Assembly (NCBI RefSeq): GCF_000247815.1
Contig: NW_004775881.1
Span: forward strand, 821,496-885,495
Source of the DNA: Ficedula albicollis
Lineage: Eukaryota > Chordata > Aves > Passeriformes > Muscicapidae
Reading direction: 5' to 3'
Length of the DNA stretch: 64,000 nucleotides
Position 1 is the first letter of the stretch. Every line of letters starts with the position of its first letter. Positions 1-11,769 of the stretch are shown here, in pieces. A program made the translations under genes and the position numbers. Below the pieces are notes generated by a model that searched no databases, was not told the origin of the DNA, and worked only from the letters and a program-made list of their open reading frames with translations.

Positions 1-1300
1 AGACAACAGGCAAGGCACCGGGATCACAACTCAGCTTCAGTGTGCTTTGGATAATTCTTGGATTTTTAGTAATATTATTTATGGGGTTATTATTGAAAAG
101 AGTAGGCCTGTGTAGTATCATTTTGTGGTAAACCACATTCATTAATCAGCTACTGAATATTTCTCCTTATGGAGATGTTTTATGGGGAGCTAGCCTCAGC
201 CATGATGACTTCTCTTAATTCCAGGATCCATGTACATCTGGGCTTTCCAGAGATGTGACTCATTGCTTGTGGCATAGGAAAGAGATGGGACCTGCAGCAT
301 TCCCACCAGGAAGGCAAGGTCTGCCATGCTGGAATGCCTGCAGTGCTGCCCCAGGCAGGCTGCTGTCACATGGTGAAGTTAGTGCTGGCTCTTTCAGAGA
401 TTTCAAGATCCTCTCCAGTGGGCCAAGCTAATGAATGTAATCTCCCTATAGGCCAGCTTCTCTGCTGAAGTTGTATGATACCTAAATACCCTGAATGTCT
501 AGTATCACTTGTGGTAAGGTTTAAAAATAGTTTGTTTCTTACAGCTCCACATATTCTTGCCATTTAAACAGAGCACATGTAAGATGCTGGCCTCAGTTGC
601 CTTCCATAGGACTGAGGCCCACTGATGGCTTATGGTGCCCATTTTAAGCATATTTTGCCAGGTGCCAGAGGTTGTAGCCTTTGTCACTTGCCAAGAATGT
701 CCCTTCCAGCTCCTAGTGCTGGTTCTACAAGCCTCTGTCCCCAAACTCTTCAGTGGAAGGAAAACTACCAACAGGTCTGTTCTTACCCTGAATGGTCAGG
801 CATTTCACCAGGTCTTTGTAAAATGGACAAATTTGTGGTTTGTTTTTCTCTCCCTTTTATTTTTTTTGCACTGCTTCTCATTTTTTGGAGTAATTGTTAT
901 CCCCTCAGGTGGATTTCAGCACAATCAAAAGAAAATTTGCCTGCTCCATGAATTTCCTGTACACTACTTTCCACGGATGCAGCTAGCTAGGCTATGTGGA
1001 AGCAAAGACCCGTATCTGAGCAGACTGTTTAGACTAGAGATAATAACCATTCTCTGTGGTGGAGGATGAGACACTTCTGATAGAAACGTGGTCATTATTT
1101 TCACCAGAATTGTTTGCTTGTTTGTTTCCAGCCCACAGGAAATAAGCAGAAAACCCTCATGTTTTCCTGAATTAAATTTGATTTGAAACAAGGTTTTATT
1201 GAGACCTTATTATTTCCGTTTTTAATGACCCCGATGAACTAATTTACTCCTAAAGTTTAAAATTACCTGAGAGCACGTAAACAAAACCAGCCCTCTCCTG
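1..1300. other. Unique sequence, no gene recognised
   Basis: Non-repetitive vertebrate-type sequence of moderate GC. Open frames up to 145 codons occur on both strands, but they overlap each other, resemble no protein family I know and show no convincing splice structure. I see no transposon or RNA gene here. The stretch lies immediately upstream of the CpG-rich island, so it could be promoter-distal or intronic DNA. Confidence 0.6.
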
Positions 1301-1309
1301 TAGACCCGA

Positions 1310-1860
1310 GCAATCATTGACGCTCTCGCTCTGATACCTTGCGATCCCTTGCAGGTGAAAGCGCCAGAGGGCGAGGCTGCCGTCAGTGCTCCTGGCTGCC
1401 AGCTCGGGCACGGCGTTCCTAGCCTGAGGACCCGAATGCTGTTCGCCGTGGCTGCGGGGCAGCAGTGCCCATTTACCATGACCCCAGCCACCTTCCCAGG
1501 GAGCCGATGGTGCTGGCCCTGCCGGCCCGGCCGCCCCTCGCACCGCACGGCGCTGCAAGCGGAGCGGGGCTCTTTTGGCTGCCCCGGCGCCACTGCCCCC
1601 GGCTGTCGGGGGCACACATCGGGGCCGGGCGTGGGACGTGCCCGGCACAGCCAATAAACATCCCCTGTCTCACGCTGAGTTGGGAACGGAGCTAAGGAGT
1701 GGGGCCGCCCCTCTGCCCCCTAGGGAGTCCAACCCTGCGGGCCCTCTGCCCTGTCCCGGCTCTCCAGCGTAGGTGCGGGGCCCGCTGCTGCCTGGTCAGG
1801 CGCTGGGATCCACCTCTCACGAAGGCCATCGGGTTAGGGGCTTTCGGGCTACCGGGTCTG
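1310..1860. promoter_or_regulatory. CpG island, candidate promoter or first exon
   Basis: This roughly 550-bp block is sharply GC- and CpG-rich compared with its AT-leaning surroundings; I count about 45 CpG dinucleotides by hand between 1320 and 1860. It contains GGCCCGGCCGCC-type Sp1/GC-box sequence near 1525-1540 and a CCAATAAA at 1651-1658 that can be read as a CCAAT box or a poly(A) signal. A donor-like AG/GTGCGG occurs near 1771. In vertebrates, unmethylated CpG islands usually mark transcription starts. No conserved coding frame is visible: open frames exist on both strands, as expected in GC-rich DNA. Alternatives are an orphan enhancer-type island or a GC-rich retroviral LTR fragment. 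Direction of transcription cannot be assigned. Confidence 0.55.
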
Positions 1861-1922
1861 ACTTTATAGCCAAGCAGGACTGCATCCCTACAATACAATG
1901 AGGTTTTAAGGTATACCTCTTG

Positions 1923-2035
1923 GGGATTTTTTGGTGGTTTTGTTGGGTTTTTTTTTGTTTGGTTGTTGTTGTTGTTGTTGGTTTTTTGTTGGTTAGTTGT
2001 TTTTGTTTTGTTTTTAATGTGTTAAGGTGTTTTTT
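1923..2035. repeat. T/G-rich low-complexity tract with (GTT)n
   Basis: The tract is almost entirely T and G on the plus strand and includes about six GTT units at 1962-1980. It directly follows the CpG island. The complementary A/C strand could be a decayed A-rich tail, but no retroposon body is recognisable beside it. Confidence 0.75.
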
Positions 2036-2827
2036 AAAATTGCTTTAAAGGCAGCACAGGCTTTTTGAGCACCCGTAAATTCATCAAGTGCCATGGATAG
2101 TTAAGCCACTTTAAAGTAGCATAAACCTATAAGCATAAATCTTTCAACTTTAGATGTTTAAATCTGTATAAGCTGTTAAAACACCTTTAATCCTCAAGTG
2201 CTTAAGTCACCTTAAATCTTGGGAGTTAGGTGAGAGAATGAGCTGCCTTGTAAGAAAGGCCTCTGCTCCAGTTACCCCCAACCCACAGTTACCTGATGGA
2301 TGGTAGTAAAAATGAATGAACTGTAGGGAAAACAACTGGAGTCCTTATAACTTGCATGGAATTCAGTGTAGCATTGTGTTCTAAGGAGTGCACCTGTTCT
2401 GTGCCCTCTAAGTCAAAACCTCGGTGCAGCTTCTCCTTGTTTTCAAGCCTTGATAAGAACTATGGACTTCTGTACATTTTTCTGACCAGTCCTGAAAGCC
2501 GAGATGTGGAAAAGGGAAAATTTATTGGCACTTGCCTGTCTGCTAAAGAATAGGCAAGACGTTTTCTTTAACACAGGCAGCAATAAAGAGTATGGATTTG
2601 TTAATCTGTGTCATACTTTTCCGTATCTTCTGCTTTGACATCACTCAGTCCCTTACCTGGCTATGTACTGTATGTGGGACCCTCTTTGCTTCTCCCTTCC
2701 CCTGACCCTATGAGGTGCTTTGGTGAGTGATGAGCTTTGAGGAAAAAGCTGCCGTCACTGATGGCTCCTCCAGCCTGGGCCTTACATTCCTTTGTCACTG
2801 ACCTGAAGGTGTCATTGTCCTTTTGAG

Positions 2828-2895
2828 TTGCAAAATCACGGGATAACTATGGCTGGAGGGAACCTCTAGAGACCATTTAGTCCAAATCTATGCTC
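2828..2895 (-). mobile_element. CR1 LINE 3'-tail fragment (minus)
   Basis: The plus strand reads like the reverse complement of the avian CR1 3' end: a degenerate 'AATCAC..GGATAAC' start, then 'GGCTGGAGGGAACCTCTAGAGA', then 'CATTTAGTCCAAAT'. That is the familiar 'tgg aaggga cct ctagagatcat ctagtccaa' module. Only the terminal untranslated part remains, so there is no coding capacity. Divergence suggests an old insertion. The upstream limit is clear, but the CR1 match fades after about 2895. Confidence 0.55.
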
Positions 2896-4345
2896 CAGAT
2901 TCTGGGTTTATCCGGGTGACTTGCAGTCTGACACCTCTCTGGGATGCCTGCACCCTCACCTGGCAGGCTTAATTCAAGGCTGTGTCTCAACCTCGCTTTT
3001 TTTTTCTTTCTGGAGTAAACATCAAGCTTTCAGCTCCTGGGCAGCCCACAGATTGGTTTCCCTTCATGGGAGATGGTGAGACCATCCATAGGATGGATGA
3101 CTTGCCACTTTGAGAGTAATAATTTGCAAAGGGAGGCATGGATGCATGGAGGGCAACCAAGCCTTACCTGGCACAAAGCACCCATCTTCCCCAAATGTCT
3201 GGGTGATGCTTTCACACCTGAATTGAGTCCAGCCCTACTGACTGATGAGAGTAGCCAGTCTGAGCAGATTAGGGGAATACTGACATCAGGGGCTTTCTAA
3301 GCAAAAAACTGGAGCTTGAGGACTTGCCCTTAACATTGTAGAGGAAAAAAATCTGTGACTTTTTAGCTCATTCTCTTCAGCTCATGAAAGGGCAGTGATG
3401 AGGACAAAACTGGATTTCTGACCACGATGAAAACATCTGAAGAAAATTTCTGCTTACCTTTAGAAATGGTCTCCAACATCACACTATAGAAATATTATTG
3501 CTATTTAAATCTCATAGTTGAATTTGACAGGAAAAAAATACACAATTGCATAGATTTTGATGTGAGGAAGCTCAGCAGCAGATCCCTCCTGATGCTGTTT
3601 CAGTGGAAGATAATATGGAATTTAACATTTTCTGGACTGGGCAGCAATCTTGTTTTCTGTTGCTACAACATTTAAAAGTTCCATTGTCAAGAAATGCATT
3701 TGCTGTATATATATCTTCCCATCTTTCTCCCTCTTCTCTGGAAGGAACCTTTAAAAATAAGTTATAGTTTTCTTTGCTTTCCATTTGGAATGCTCACTGA
3801 AAATGTAGAAGTGAGCATGCTCAAAAAGTGTTGAGGACGTGCCTGAGCAGCACAGAGGAAAAATCTTCCTTGGGCGATGGCAGAAGGACCTCTTGGTGGC
3901 GCTTGTGCACACTATGTCCTGTTTTCCTTTGCCCAGTGACACGGGATATGGATCTTCCTTCTTGAAATACGATGCTCTATATTTCTGCTCGCCGCCCTTC
4001 TTCTCTAGAAACTCTGTTTGGGGACTGGAACTCCAGACCATCTTTAGTCAGGGTTTGATATCATGGAAGGGAAAGATCAAATTGAGGCTGATTACTTCCA
4101 AATGGAAATTAAACCAAGTCACACAGAGTTTTCTAGGTTTTCACTTCTATTACTATTTTAATTTTAGTGGCCATTCCCTCAATAGTCTCCCTGCATTTAA
4201 TATCTTTAATTTTTTTTTTCCTCCCCGGTTTGGAATGTTTTCTGTAGGAACATTATCAAATATTATTCCAAGCCTCTGTTTTTTAATGTTGCTTTGTACT
4301 CTCCATTTATATGAATTGTTAATATAGGTGCTTAGATGTTGTATG

Positions 4346-4360
4346 CACACACACACACAC
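4346..4360. repeat. (CA)n microsatellite
   Basis: About 7.5 perfect CA units followed by GTGTAC, so the local sequence is also partly self-complementary. Confidence 0.9.
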
Positions 4361-7300
4361 GTGTACATAAAAATCCACATTTATTTGTATGCTAGTACTT
4401 CAGTAAGTTACGATTCTTCAAATTCATCAGACATGTATCTATATCTGGCTACAGATTTTGTTGTGAGCATTTTTGCTCATGCAGAATTTCTGTTTGTAAT
4501 TAGCATTCCCTTTACCGTCTATCTAATCTAAGTGCTGGATAGCAAAAGGTAGCAGAACCATGCCCTGGAGGACTATAATTGCATGGTACCTGGTTTTCCT
4601 AGTGTATTTTATTTAAAAAGCAGTAATGTAATAAATCTTTCCTTTCTTTCTCCCTAGCTGCTATTCGCAGCCTGGTAGTAGCTAGCACCTTGAGCAGAGA
4701 GTGGGACCCCACGCTGTGAGCCATACAAATGGGCAGGGTGTTTATACTAAAATGCCTGGGTTCTGTGTGGGGCACGGGTGCCTCAGGTGGGGAGAAAGGA
4801 GAATTGCTGCCTCCATTTGGGCTGGGTGACAGGGGACAGAAATACTGCCATCATTGGCCACTGTGTAAGTTGCTGTTGTTACTGTCATGGGGGGGTCTAG
4901 CTCCAAATTTTAATTCCTGTTAGGACTTCAGCAGGTTTTGGCCATTTGTGTCCAAAGTTGCCATTAGTACTTTCCTGAGGAATGTCTGAAGCTGTGGACA
5001 TTGATGAGCTTTGGTGTGGATCTGTATGCAGGGGTCATGTAAATCTGCAGAATCACGGGCAAAAATAGCCACTGACTGCTCTGTTTCTGCAGTGCTTAAC
5101 AGAGAAAACAGCTGTAAATGAGTGTTTGAGTGAGGCAGATATAGAAACTCACTTTCAGAACTAATTGCTTCTTGCTGGGAGATGGTCAGATTTGCGATAG
5201 CTGTTCTAATGGCCTCAAGGTTTGGACACCCATTACTCCTAAAGGCAAATTATTTTAAAATAATAATAATTTGTAGTAAAGCATTTTAAAAGCAAAATCA
5301 AGAGAACCTGTTATCCAAAGCTATGCTATTTAAAATAAAGCAATGAAACAGTGATGTCAGTAAGCCTCTGTATTGCCTTGGAGTTACATTGCACAGTGTT
5401 TCAAAGAATCAAACTAGTAGACATATAATCATTTAAATATTTAATTTAAATATATGTGCAGACTCTAGAGTTGGTATTTCCAAATAATTTTAAAAAATCC
5501 AGAAATTTGAAGTAGCTGATCCAGAGGCAGTCTGCATGACATGGCTTGTGATGTATTGGTATTACATTTGCAGTTTTCACAAGTTCAGAAATAATTGAGA
5601 AAAAGCAAGCTACTTACATTTAACTTGTATTCAAGGAATATATTAAAACTTTTGCTTAGCATCTTCAATTTCTTCTTTCATCTACTATTCTGGTTCTGAG
5701 CTAGAATTGCACAGTTTTACCTTCCTGACCCTGGCACAGAAAAGTAAAGCTGAAGAGTCTTGTAAACAAACTCCTGTTTGAAATAGATAATAAACACGCT
5801 CTTCACCACATGCATTTTTCCTTTCTCAGTACATGCAAATGCATACTTGTAATATAAGCTGAGGTAAGTTTTAGAACTATCTAGCCCATTTATTTATTAT
5901 TTTGGTGGATTTTCATGCTTCAAATTATTAATTTGTTTCTGTAAATTTCTGTATTTTCAGTATTCCCAGCTCTCTGATGACTGTGAGACTAATTCATCTT
6001 AGCTGCCTTCTACCCAAATAGTTGGTTGTCTTTTGTTCTGGTTGGAGCTGCTAGTTTTGAGGGAAGAGAGTGTGCTGCATCCCATGTTCCCAATTAATAT
6101 GTAGTGGTTGGTTTGGGTTGACTTACTTTCTGCAGGGAAAACTTCATTTTTGGAAAAAACATGAGAATGTACTTCTCTGGTTTGCTTGAGCAGTACTTTT
6201 TTTCTTAGAAGACTTTACAGCAAAAAAGGTTTGTTTAGCTCCTGTAAATAAAGTTGTAGCAGAAAGTGTGTCAGGGTCAGTTTAGAATTAATATTTGTAC
6301 CTGTGAATAATTAGGGAAATCATGTTGTTTTGAGTAGTTTTATAAGGATTAAAAATAGAAGTTGCTATGGTTTACAGACATGTATCCTTTGCTACTTAGT
6401 GCACAGAGTTACACATCTGGGGGTTGAAAGAGTTTATGCTGAAAAAGATGAAAAAGCTGAAACCATGTTACATTATCTTTATTTGGTTTGTTTGAAAATG
6501 ATGAAGCTATGTTGAAAATGATGCTTGAAATATCAGGGTAAGCCCTTAAGAATGTTAATACCAGTTCACATTACCCTGGTGTGCTGTCACCTATGTTTTG
6601 TTTCTCTTTCCCTCATGAAAGAGGGATTTGCCCCTGTGGACTCTGACTTCACCTAGCACTGTGTTGCACAGTCTGCCTGGGTGTGCTGCTCGTAAGAGCA
6701 GCTAGTGGTGTGCTGGGGTCATTAGGCACTTCAAAGTTAGAGCAAAGTTAGACCATGTAATCATGGTCAAGCCCTTAAAGACCTGCCATTCTCTCCTCCC
6801 ACCCTCCTGTGTTTGTAATTCTGACACCTATGTATTCAAGTTGTTCTCTGACAGAAGTCACTTGCTGGTCAAGAGAACCATGAATCCGTGGAGAGCATTC
6901 CTAGGGTGTCAGCCTTCCCCACCCCAGGGAAAGACTGGGATTGTGATGTCTGGCTACTGAAAGTGTCCTGCATAGTCTTCTGCTTGACAGGGAGCTTGGA
7001 AGTACAATCTACTGCCCTCCACACACATCCCCTCCTCATTAATTCTGGTGATAGGGTCACTGACCTTGTCCTGATGTTTTGTCGTCTAGTCAACCATCTT
7101 AACAGGGATGTTTCTCTTCTGCCACTTCAAAAGAGATCTCCTAACAATTCCCAAGGAACCTTTGTTGCTTCTGTGTTGGCTCCTGCCTGACCATGTTTTG
7201 GGATTTCTCCCTCTGCTTACTGTCATTGGACATGGGCAGGTTACAGCACTGTTAATCTCTCTCTTTTACTGTAAAAGTATCATCCTCCAGCTGTAGCTAC

Positions 7301-8021
7301 TAAAATCCAGAATGCTGTGGTGAGAATGGAAAAAATGAAAAGGAGAACCTTAGGGGAATTCAGGCCCTATGCTGTGGACCTGGTTGTGGTTCGCCTGAGA
7401 TGTAATTAGCCAGATAACTGATAGGTAAGATGGAAGGAATGTGTGACATTTGCATATATGGGTCTGTAACTTCAGTTTCCACATAAAGACGTGCAAACCT
7501 CTGCCCAGACCAGGGTATTGAAGCACAGTTTTACATGAGAAATGGAGAAGATTCTTAATCACATAGAAAACTGCTTTTGTTCTTAGGCCGTACACCAGTA
7601 TCCATCTCTATGGAAGACATTTGCATTTAGATTCTGAGGAGGGTTTGAGCATTAGATCTGTGTTGCCTGGTGTAATTGTACTGATTATTTGGATGTCTTC
7701 CTTACTCACGCTCTGGGCCAGACTGGCAGGACTGAGAGGAATGTGAGTGGCACTTCTGACAGCAAAGGGAGAATAATAATGCTTTGCTCATGATTTAAAC
7801 TTATTAGATATATTCTTCTGTGCTTTTGAACTCTTTTGACAACAAATTTCCCCCCTTTTCTGTCTATGAGAGCCCCAGACAACTAAACCTGCTCCTGCTC
7901 ACTGAAAACCAGAGCAGTTCTAAAATGCACTTCATTAAGGGGAAGGAAGGGAAAAGGTTAACAGCCCCTCCCCCTGAAACCTAGTATAAATAAATATGTA
8001 TTATGGCTTTCAAAGGATTTT

Positions 8022-8038
8022 TTCTTCTTCTTCTTCTT
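8022..8038. repeat. (TTC)n microsatellite
   Basis: Five to six TTC units following a T run. Confidence 0.9.
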
Positions 8039-9997
8039 GAATTATTTCTTAGAACAATTATGTGAGATTATATATTATATGTGAGGATTTTGTAATAGCA
8101 AAGTGAATTAGCTGTTTGCAGACCTGCTCCCCTCTGCAAATGGGAATATGCCATATGACAGTGGGTCAGATTTTACTGATATAGGCATCACTGATATAAC
8201 TGTTTATTCTCTGAGCCTGGAAGAGATCCAGCAGGATTTAGTTTTATGAGGTTTAATGTAAAGGTGTTGTATTTCATGAGATGAAATCATAACACAGTGG
8301 GTTTGCAAGAATTCTGAAAGATTATTTTCTCAGAGTGTTGGCAAGCATGATTCTCCTGTGAATTACATGTCTAAAAGAGAAATATAGATCTTCTTTCATT
8401 GGGTTGAAATGATAACTAGTCCTTAATCCTTCCTAGATGGCCTGTGTCATTAATGCTGGCTGTGCATTTAGAATGTGTGCAGGTAACAGCTTTAATTCTC
8501 TAAAGCTTTGAAACGCATAGCTGTGCTGTAGCCATAGGGGCTAGTCACATATTTGAAATGCCTGCTGTTATTTTTGGGATATATCTCTGAATTTTGGATG
8601 TTTTTGTTTCTTAATTTTGTGAAGAAGGGCGAGAAGCATATGGCATCTCTCACCTATTTGTAGTAGTAGAAGACCTATTAGCGTTATTACCTCTATCCGC
8701 AACATGTCTGTGAATATTCACCTTATGCTTGAGCAGATTTTCCTTTGGCTGTTTGCTTGTAGAGAATTATAACTGTTGAGCAGTTTCTTGAGATTTCCCT
8801 TCAGATTTGCCTCATATATTAAGCAGATGAATGAGATTGCACTTATTTAACAGTGTTGGTTCCCAGTTACTTTTCTCTGCTTTACAGCAGTGTGTGTATA
8901 TGCTCCCTCTTTACCTTGTCCCGTTCTGGGAAAGCAGAAGGGTGGCTCTGTGAAAGAGGTACAGGGATGGGAAAAAAATTCTTCTATTTTCAGCTTTGCT
9001 TAATACAGTGAGACTTCAAACAAATTGTTGCAACTATCTGTATAAGTTTTGTTTTCTAGCAAAGGAGGTTTTGACGTTTTCAGAGTCCATCCAAGGCCCA
9101 GCAATGAGCTCTGAAACTTAGCTCATTATTTAGCCCAGCACGCAGGGATGCTCAGCTCTGTCACCAGTCTAAGCAAGGCTAAGGTTTGGCTGTACAAATG
9201 TTCACAGATAAAGTAAAACCCTTCAGTTGTGACCTTGTAGAACAATATGTCTTCTGCTTATGAGGGAGGTTGACATCTTGCTCCTTGCAGTTAAATATTT
9301 TGAAATATATTATTTAAAATATATATTATTTTAAAATGTACTTAGTGGTTTGGGTTTTTTTTCATAAGGAGGGGACAAATTCTCACTACTTTGGCTCTAT
9401 TTTTGGAACTGTTTTAGGATGATTTACACTATAATGCATATTTGAACTGAGGTCACTCACTGGTAATATCATGCTGTTGATTTTGCATGTGGTGAAAAGA
9501 GGTAGTATACCTGTTACTTCCTTGACACTCGTCAGTTACTTTACTCTTTTGTTCATGCTGAAATTGGAGGTGATAGAAGTGCCTATCTATGTATTAGTTT
9601 TTGGGTTAGATTTGTATAAATGAAAAAAGGGCTTGGCATTAACAAGTATAGCTCTATCCCCATCTGTGGCTACCAATCAGGACTGTTTTTTTAAAGTTAT
9701 TCCCTTTTCTAAATTGGCAGTTCATTATGGGGGATGCTGTTCAGTATTTGCAAACCCATTCCTTTGGAGGAGCGGATCTTATGCACTGCAGTATTTTTGT
9801 GACGACTGGGAGCTTAAGCACAAAATAACTTCCAGCCAGGCATTTATAAATCAAGCTATGCTTTTGAAGGTATAAGTTTCGATATCCCAAATTGTGACTT
9901 ACCATATATTGATTTCAGCTCAAATGTAGTCATAATTATTGGGAATATAAAGCCTATAGGGAATAAAACAGAGAGTGAGTAAAATGGAGCTAATAAA

Positions 9998-10306
9998 TGG
10001 GCCTGATATCTTAGGCTAATCAAGCAAAAACCATGGGAGAGACAAACACAAGATAAGTGCTCCCCTGGGCAAGAAGTGACCAAGAAACATGTTGTGAAAC
10101 TTTGTGATAAGATAATGTTGCCAGGTGACATGATGTCATGAAGAATGTGTAACTAATGGGAAATTGTTACCAAAAATAGAACCCTATATAAGTGCCATAC
10201 AAGAAAAGCCCTATATAAATGCTTTGTATACTGAATAAAATTGGCTTCTGATCCAAATTTGGATGTCCTCCTCTCTCTATCGCTGATAGGTGCCCTTTAG
10301 CCTACA
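9998..10306 (+). mobile_element. Solo LTR of an avian endogenous retrovirus (ERVK-like)
   Basis: The segment has LTR architecture in the plus direction: a U3 with no open frame, a TATATAA box at 10185-10191 repeated 27 bp downstream (10212-10219), an AATAAA signal at 10234-10239, then a short pyrimidine-rich U5 ending GCCTACA. With a start at TGGGCCT the element is 309 bp and begins TG and ends CA. Six bases outside each end agree only 4 of 6 (AATAAA versus GATGAA), so the boundaries are provisional. No gag, pol or env sequence adjoins, so it is a solo LTR left by recombination or a fragment. Assignment to the ERVK-like group is by general appearance only. Confidence 0.5.
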
Positions 10307-10439
10307 GATGAAATTACTGGGGAAAAGGAGGATGGACTTGACTATATAGAGAGAAGCTTTTTCCTGATTCAGGTTTTATTTTGCTTGTATTTCACTGAAA
10401 AAAATACCACTGAAAAACCATTGCACAGACATGCTTCCA

Positions 10440-11760
10440 GGAATGTTACAAGTTCATCCTGTGCAGGAAAGCCAAGCAAAGGCAGCTTGGTTTCCTGCTA
10501 AGAGGCCTGCATTGAAGAACAAGTTGTTTTTAGCTAAATTCAAACATAATAGGTAGCATGCATGAGGTAAAATTAAGGACAGGTAACTCAGGAGGCACAC
10601 AGAAATGATGTCCAAGTATGCAGGGATGGGGTTAGGAATTCCAAAGCCTACTTGGAGTTGAATCTCACAAAGGACATGAAAGGAAGGGCTATTACAGGTA
10701 CATCGGCAGTAAACGGGAGACAAGGAAGAATGTGGCTTTGCTTCTGAATGGGGCAAAGGACTTGGTGACAGAGGACACAGAAATACCTGAGGTTCTCAAT
10801 GCCTTCCTCATACAGGTCTTCTCTGGGGCCAATTCTGTTTAACCTCTTCATTAATGACCTGATCACTGATACAGAGTGCACCCTCATCAAGTTTGAAATA
10901 AAATGTATCATCATCTCAGGTGACACAAAACTCAGGAGTGAGAGAGACCAGATGGTTATGCTGTCATTCAAAGAGACCTCAATAAGCTGGAGAAATGGGC
11001 CCTAACAATCACATGATGTTCATGAAAGCAAAATGCAAAGTCCTGCACCTGAGGACAAACAACCCAGATCACCAGTGCATGATGGGGATTGACCATCTAG
11101 AAGGTATCCTGGGACCTGAGGATCCTGGCAAATCCAGGACCAGCAGTGCACAGCTGTGGTAAGGAAGGCTAACAAGTACCCTGGGCTGTTAGGAGAGAGG
11201 TAGCCAGTAGGTGAAGGGAGATGATCCTGCCCCTCTACTCAGTACCAGTGAGGCCTGAAGCGCTGTGTGGAGTTTTGGGCCCCCCAATAAAAGCAAGATA
11301 TGAATTTACCAGAGACCCCCGCTGAGAAGGCCACAAAGATGATAAAAAGATCAGAGCATTCCTCCTATGAGGAAGGGCTGAGGGAACCAGTACTGTTCAG
11401 CCTGGAGAAGACAGGTTTTGGGAGGGTCTCAGCAACATTTATAAAGACCTGAAGGGTGGGTGAAAAGAGGATGAAGTCAGGCTTTTTGCAGTGGTGCTCA
11501 ATGACAGAACCAGAAGCAATGGACACAAACTGAAGCACAGGAGATGCTGTCTGAACAAAATATAAACCTTTTCCAGTGTGAGGGTTATCAAGCACTGACA
11601 GTTTGCTCAGAGAGGTTGTTGTGGAGTCTTCATCTTTGGAGATATTAAAATCCTAACTGGACATGGTCCTGGGAAACTCACTTTGTCACTGTTTGATCAG
11701 TGGGTTTGGACCAGGTGATGCCCAGAGGTCTCTTCCAACCTCAAGCATTCTGAGAGTCAG
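10440..11760 (+). mobile_element. CR1 LINE, 5'-truncated with internal deletion, dead
   Basis: The avian CR1 order is recognisable. At 10440-10810 is the region upstream of the reverse transcriptase palm (AAACTCAAACATAA-type and 'CATGCAGGGATGGGGTTAGGA' modules). At about 10812 the sequence jumps to the reverse-transcriptase segment encoding LGPILFNLFINDL (10820-10861). The C-terminal pol part and 3' UTR follow, ending in 'GGTCTCTTCCAACCTC' and a degenerate ATTCTGTG-type terminus near 11750. The jump implies loss of roughly a kilobase containing the endonuclease/RT core. Where the active FADD-type motif should follow, the frame is altered. In-frame stops and the deletion make it non-functional. 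In intact CR1, ORF2 supplies endonuclease and reverse transcriptase for target-primed insertion. Confidence 0.9.
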
Positions 11761-11769
11761 TGAGTTTTC

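Larger units (their letters stand above)
2900..9990. other. About 7 kb of unique DNA, no gene recognised
   Basis: AT-leaning single-copy sequence with small microsatellites only. The largest open frame (3839-4327, plus, 162 codons) is hydrophobic and phenylalanine-rich from T-rich DNA and matches no family I know. An AT palindrome-like block lies at 9290-9340. No splice-bounded conserved exon, RNA gene or LTR could be supported. It could be an intron or an intergenic spacer. Confidence 0.6.

Noticed and set aside
3839..4327. 162-codon plus-strand open frame
   Set aside because: Phe/Leu-rich because the DNA is T-rich; no family resemblance and no splice or promoter context.
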